A stretch of DNA of 64,000 nt, from the NCBI GenBank assembly GCA_004794655.1, contig SMMW01000153.1, positions 434,001-498,000 of the forward strand, in the 5' to 3' direction. Below the pieces are notes generated by a model. The model worked only from the letters and a program-made list of their open reading frames with translations, was not told where the DNA came from and made no database searches. This DNA comes from Marisa cornuarietis (Eukaryota > Mollusca > Gastropoda > Architaenioglossa > Ampullariidae). Position 1 is the stretch's first letter, and every line of letters begins with the position of its first letter. This document shows, piece after piece, positions 61,369 through 64,000 of this stretch. The position numbers and the translations under genes were made by a program.

Positions 61369-63718
61369 CTGAAACCTCTGATCCAACTTTTCCTGCTAAA
61401 TGAATTTCATCAAAATGCTAATTTAGCCCTGAACAGAAACTTAACCCAAATGTTAACAAGAAGAGGCTAGCGTTCTTGCTGACTAATCAGTTGTATTGAA
61501 CATCCCCGTTTGTGTAATCGCTGTACTCGATGAGGTTTTATCAGCACTCATACGGACGGACTATAAGTGCTACTCAAGAAAGCACCCTTACTCTTCAGAC
61601 TGCATCATATTAGCATTTATTCATTGTTTTTATTTCTATACATGTAATCTTATTATTAGACATTTAGAACTCTGGCGCACCAAGTGAATTTTGAAACTGA
61701 AAGCTGACAACAAACGAATAACTACACCTTTTGTGCTTCTCGTGTCTTCAGTGTTCGTGGGCCCATGCAAACAACTGCACAACGCCAACAACACTACGCG
61801 AAGGGGCTAATCTGGCACCAACGAAACCAAAAAAATAAAAACAGGTCTACCCACGCACTACTATGTCTTTTTATCTTCATTTCGCCCTATATTGCGTGCA
61901 TATGTGTAAACATACGACTGTCACCTCCTAACCGATATCAGCATGACTCAGCAAACGACGAACCTAGACCGACTCAAAAACACACCGTCAAAAACATGGA
62001 TAAACAAGTATGCCACTCCCCAGTCTGTCGAGTTCACTTACGGTACTGCCACGTATAACGATTATAATTTGCGCAGTTGTATATTAAAAAAAATACACTT
62101 TACAGATAGTATAGTCCACCATCTAACCGTTTCTAGTATGTTCATCGCCAGTCATCTCAACGAACAGATCATCTATCCCAGTAACGACAAGCCTGTGGTC
62201 CTACCTAAGATGGCGGATCGCAGTGAGGAGGGCGTCTGCTTCGTCGCGTTCACGCCAATATAATGCGCAGAATGCGTTCGCATGTGCGGACCATTCCTAA
62301 GCAGAATTCTGGAAAAGTTGCGCCGCTTGTGGTTAAATGCGTAAATGTTCGTAATCTTTACAAATAAACATACATTCTCCACCTACGGCTTGAAACAGGT
62401 TAAGAGGTCAACTGGTCAAGATGTACTCGTAGTGGTCAGCAGTCACTATCGTAAACGGCTGACGTACAGCGGCATTAACTTTGCTCAACTTCGTGCGCGC
62501 TTGCCTGTGAACTGAACACTGAAGTAAGAGGTATGCGGAATAAAATGCTTAAAAGTAGCAGTATGTTTGGAAGAGTCTAATGTGATTATTTTTTTACACG
62601 TAAAGCAAAAAACTAACTAACTAAATAATAATACAGAGACGGCCAGCGCGCAGGAGTGTAGTGAAACACAAAATACCTTCGACTAGTAGCTGGGACTGGT
62701 AGAGAAACTAATAAATTAGAAACATGCCCCAAGTTTTTATTCTTTCTCTCTGTAGGCTCTACATGTACGTTTTGTCATAATGTCATCTTTGGCCACTCTT
62801 GGTGGATCGGACTGGACTGGATAATTTATAACAGTAGTCAGAATTACACATTAAATCGCCAGTGTCCATTGAGTTTTAATGACATGCAAGGAAAGCACAA
62901 CAGTTTCTGGCAAATCATTCTTCACAAGGTCAAGTTCAAAAGGATTGTTAACCACAGCCAGCCATGATATTAATTTTGCAAGAAGTAGAGTAAAAGCATT
63001 ATCCCAACCCCTACCATCATTCCTTCCCATGAAATAACCTTAGTTAAAGCCTTCCCAATTTTGCAGACAACACAAATGGTCACTGCCCCAAATTTTAAAC
63101 TAATCATTCCTAAAAACATGACCACCGACATAGAAGGTCCTTTCTCTTTAACTACACTCATCGAACCCTGTCCAATACTTGACCTAATTATAAGCGCAAT
63201 TTATAAATACATCTAGTTTAAAATTTGTATGTTACATCAGAAAAATATTGCAGCTCCACATCCAAACCCAAGTGTGGCACACAGTAGACTTCTACCCTGA
63301 TACTATATAATACGGGTGTCATGAACCTCATAGAATGGGTACGCAAAGTGGACAGAGGTGTTGTAATTGAGCCGCTATAATCCTATAACTGCTACTACGA
63401 ATGATGAGCTCAAGGGAAATATACCATCAACTTCAAGAAAAAATCAAAATAAATCTGAAAACTAAGCTATGGTTGGTGGACTGTCAATTTTATAAATCCC
63501 TGTATAATTATGCAAAAGGAAGGGGTGTTTGTGTGTGCACGTGAACATGCTCATGTCCACTTGTTACGAAAAGAAAGAAGAGGGAGATAAAAAAAAATAC
63601 ATTCGATCTTAGATCAAAAAAGTAAATAACAAGTATCGCTGATCACCGCTTGTTCACAAACTTAGCAGGAGACAGTAGAAGTAACAAATAAGAAAACCAG
63701 AACAAAGTGATTCTTTAC
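61369..63718 (-). other. Intron of the NUFIP2-like gene
   Basis: No gene recognised. Around 62205-62260 there is AAGATGGCGG (YY1-like) in a small CpG-rich patch with a CCAAT, a possible internal promoter. Confidence 0.55.
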
Positions 63719-64000
63719 CTTTGCCATCTTTCTTCTTCTTTTTCTTCTTTTTTCCATCAGTGGATAGGCTATCACCAGATGTAGCTGGCAATGCCCCTGA
63801 GGATGTCAGCAGAATATCTACTGACTTTCCAACATTAGCAAGTAAGTCTGAATTAGCACCAAAAGGAGGCGAGCAGCACAGCCCAGAATATAAATTGGTG
63901 CTGTCTCCAGAGCATCTGGAAGCCAAGGTAGGAAAATGCACTCCATCATCCACTCTTTGGCCAGCTCCAGCCAAGCTCATTTTTCCACCAAAGTGTGAAC
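63719..64000 (-). CDS. Upstream coding exon of the NUFIP2-like gene (5' end outside window)
   Basis: The minus-strand frame is open to the window edge: ...SHFGGKMSLAGAGQRVDDG, HFPTLASRCSGDS..., a Ser/Leu-rich stretch, then DGKKKKKKKKDGK and donor CAAAG|GTAAAG in phase 1. Spliced to 42480 it gives ...KKDGKDDTVRDGTGRGVK. The phase agreement and similar low-complexity character support the same gene, although a separate gene cannot be excluded. The ATG at 63980 need not be the start because the frame continues upstream. Confidence 0.65.

Noticed and set aside
1..64000. CRISPR array, operon or prokaryotic/viral gene cassette
   Set aside because: No regularly spaced short repeats and no dense gene packing; all genes are intron-split.

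Overview
The window is a stretch of animal nuclear genome: AT-rich, split genes with GT-AG introns, long UTR-like tracts and many small degraded transposable elements. Nothing in it is bacterial or viral. The protein-coding content, short tRNA-headed SINEs, TTAA-ended MITEs and RTE-like LINE remnants fit a lophotrochozoan, most likely a mollusc (gastropod). That assignment is inference from general character, not from a diagnostic marker.

Three genes can be read. (1) Bases 1-857 (+) hold the 3' part of UQCR10, the smallest nuclear-encoded subunit of respiratory complex III: the end of one exon, one intron and the terminal exon. (2) Bases 6280-21853 (+) hold a complete PHF12 (Pf1) gene that I assembled from 15 phase-consistent exons totalling 3024 nt (1007 codons plus stop), close to the roughly 1000 residues of the vertebrate protein. 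It has two PHD fingers, the SIN3/MRG15-binding segment between them, a long Ser-rich middle and a C-terminal FHA domain spread over four exons. Its promoter carries two inverted NRF1-like sites near 5932-5975. (3) The minus strand from the right edge to about 37.9 kb holds a large Ser-rich gene. A 3399-nt coding exon (39082-42480) is joined in phase to an upstream Lys-rich exon (63719-64000, running off the window) and to a downstream mini-exon (37902-37939). The C-terminal motif, a VVFLDK motif and a SYASK motif suggest NUFIP2 (82-FIP), an FMRP- and Roquin-associated RNA-binding protein. As I recall, human PHF12 and NUFIP2 also lie near each other on 17q11.2, which would make this conserved linkage.

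PHF12 and the NUFIP2-like gene are convergent. Candidate poly(A) signals are at 25459 (+) and 25626 (-), which would leave the minus gene with an unusually long 3' UTR of about 12 kb (25.6-37.9 kb). The 21-kb intron at 42.5-63.7 kb contains a candidate cassette exon (61222-61368), a minisatellite, a complete TTAA-flanked MITE, several CpG-rich patches that may be alternative promoters, and an LTR-like fragment.

Repeats: a dispersed TTAA/CCC-ended MITE family (four copies), a tRNA-derived SINE family (four copies), a 1325-bp TG...CA element with perfect 5-bp target-site duplications in a PHF12 intron (solo LTR-like), and three degraded LINE reverse-transcriptase remnants. I found no clear undescribed multi-gene system. 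The most interesting items are the cassette exon, the very long 3' UTR and the repeat families.
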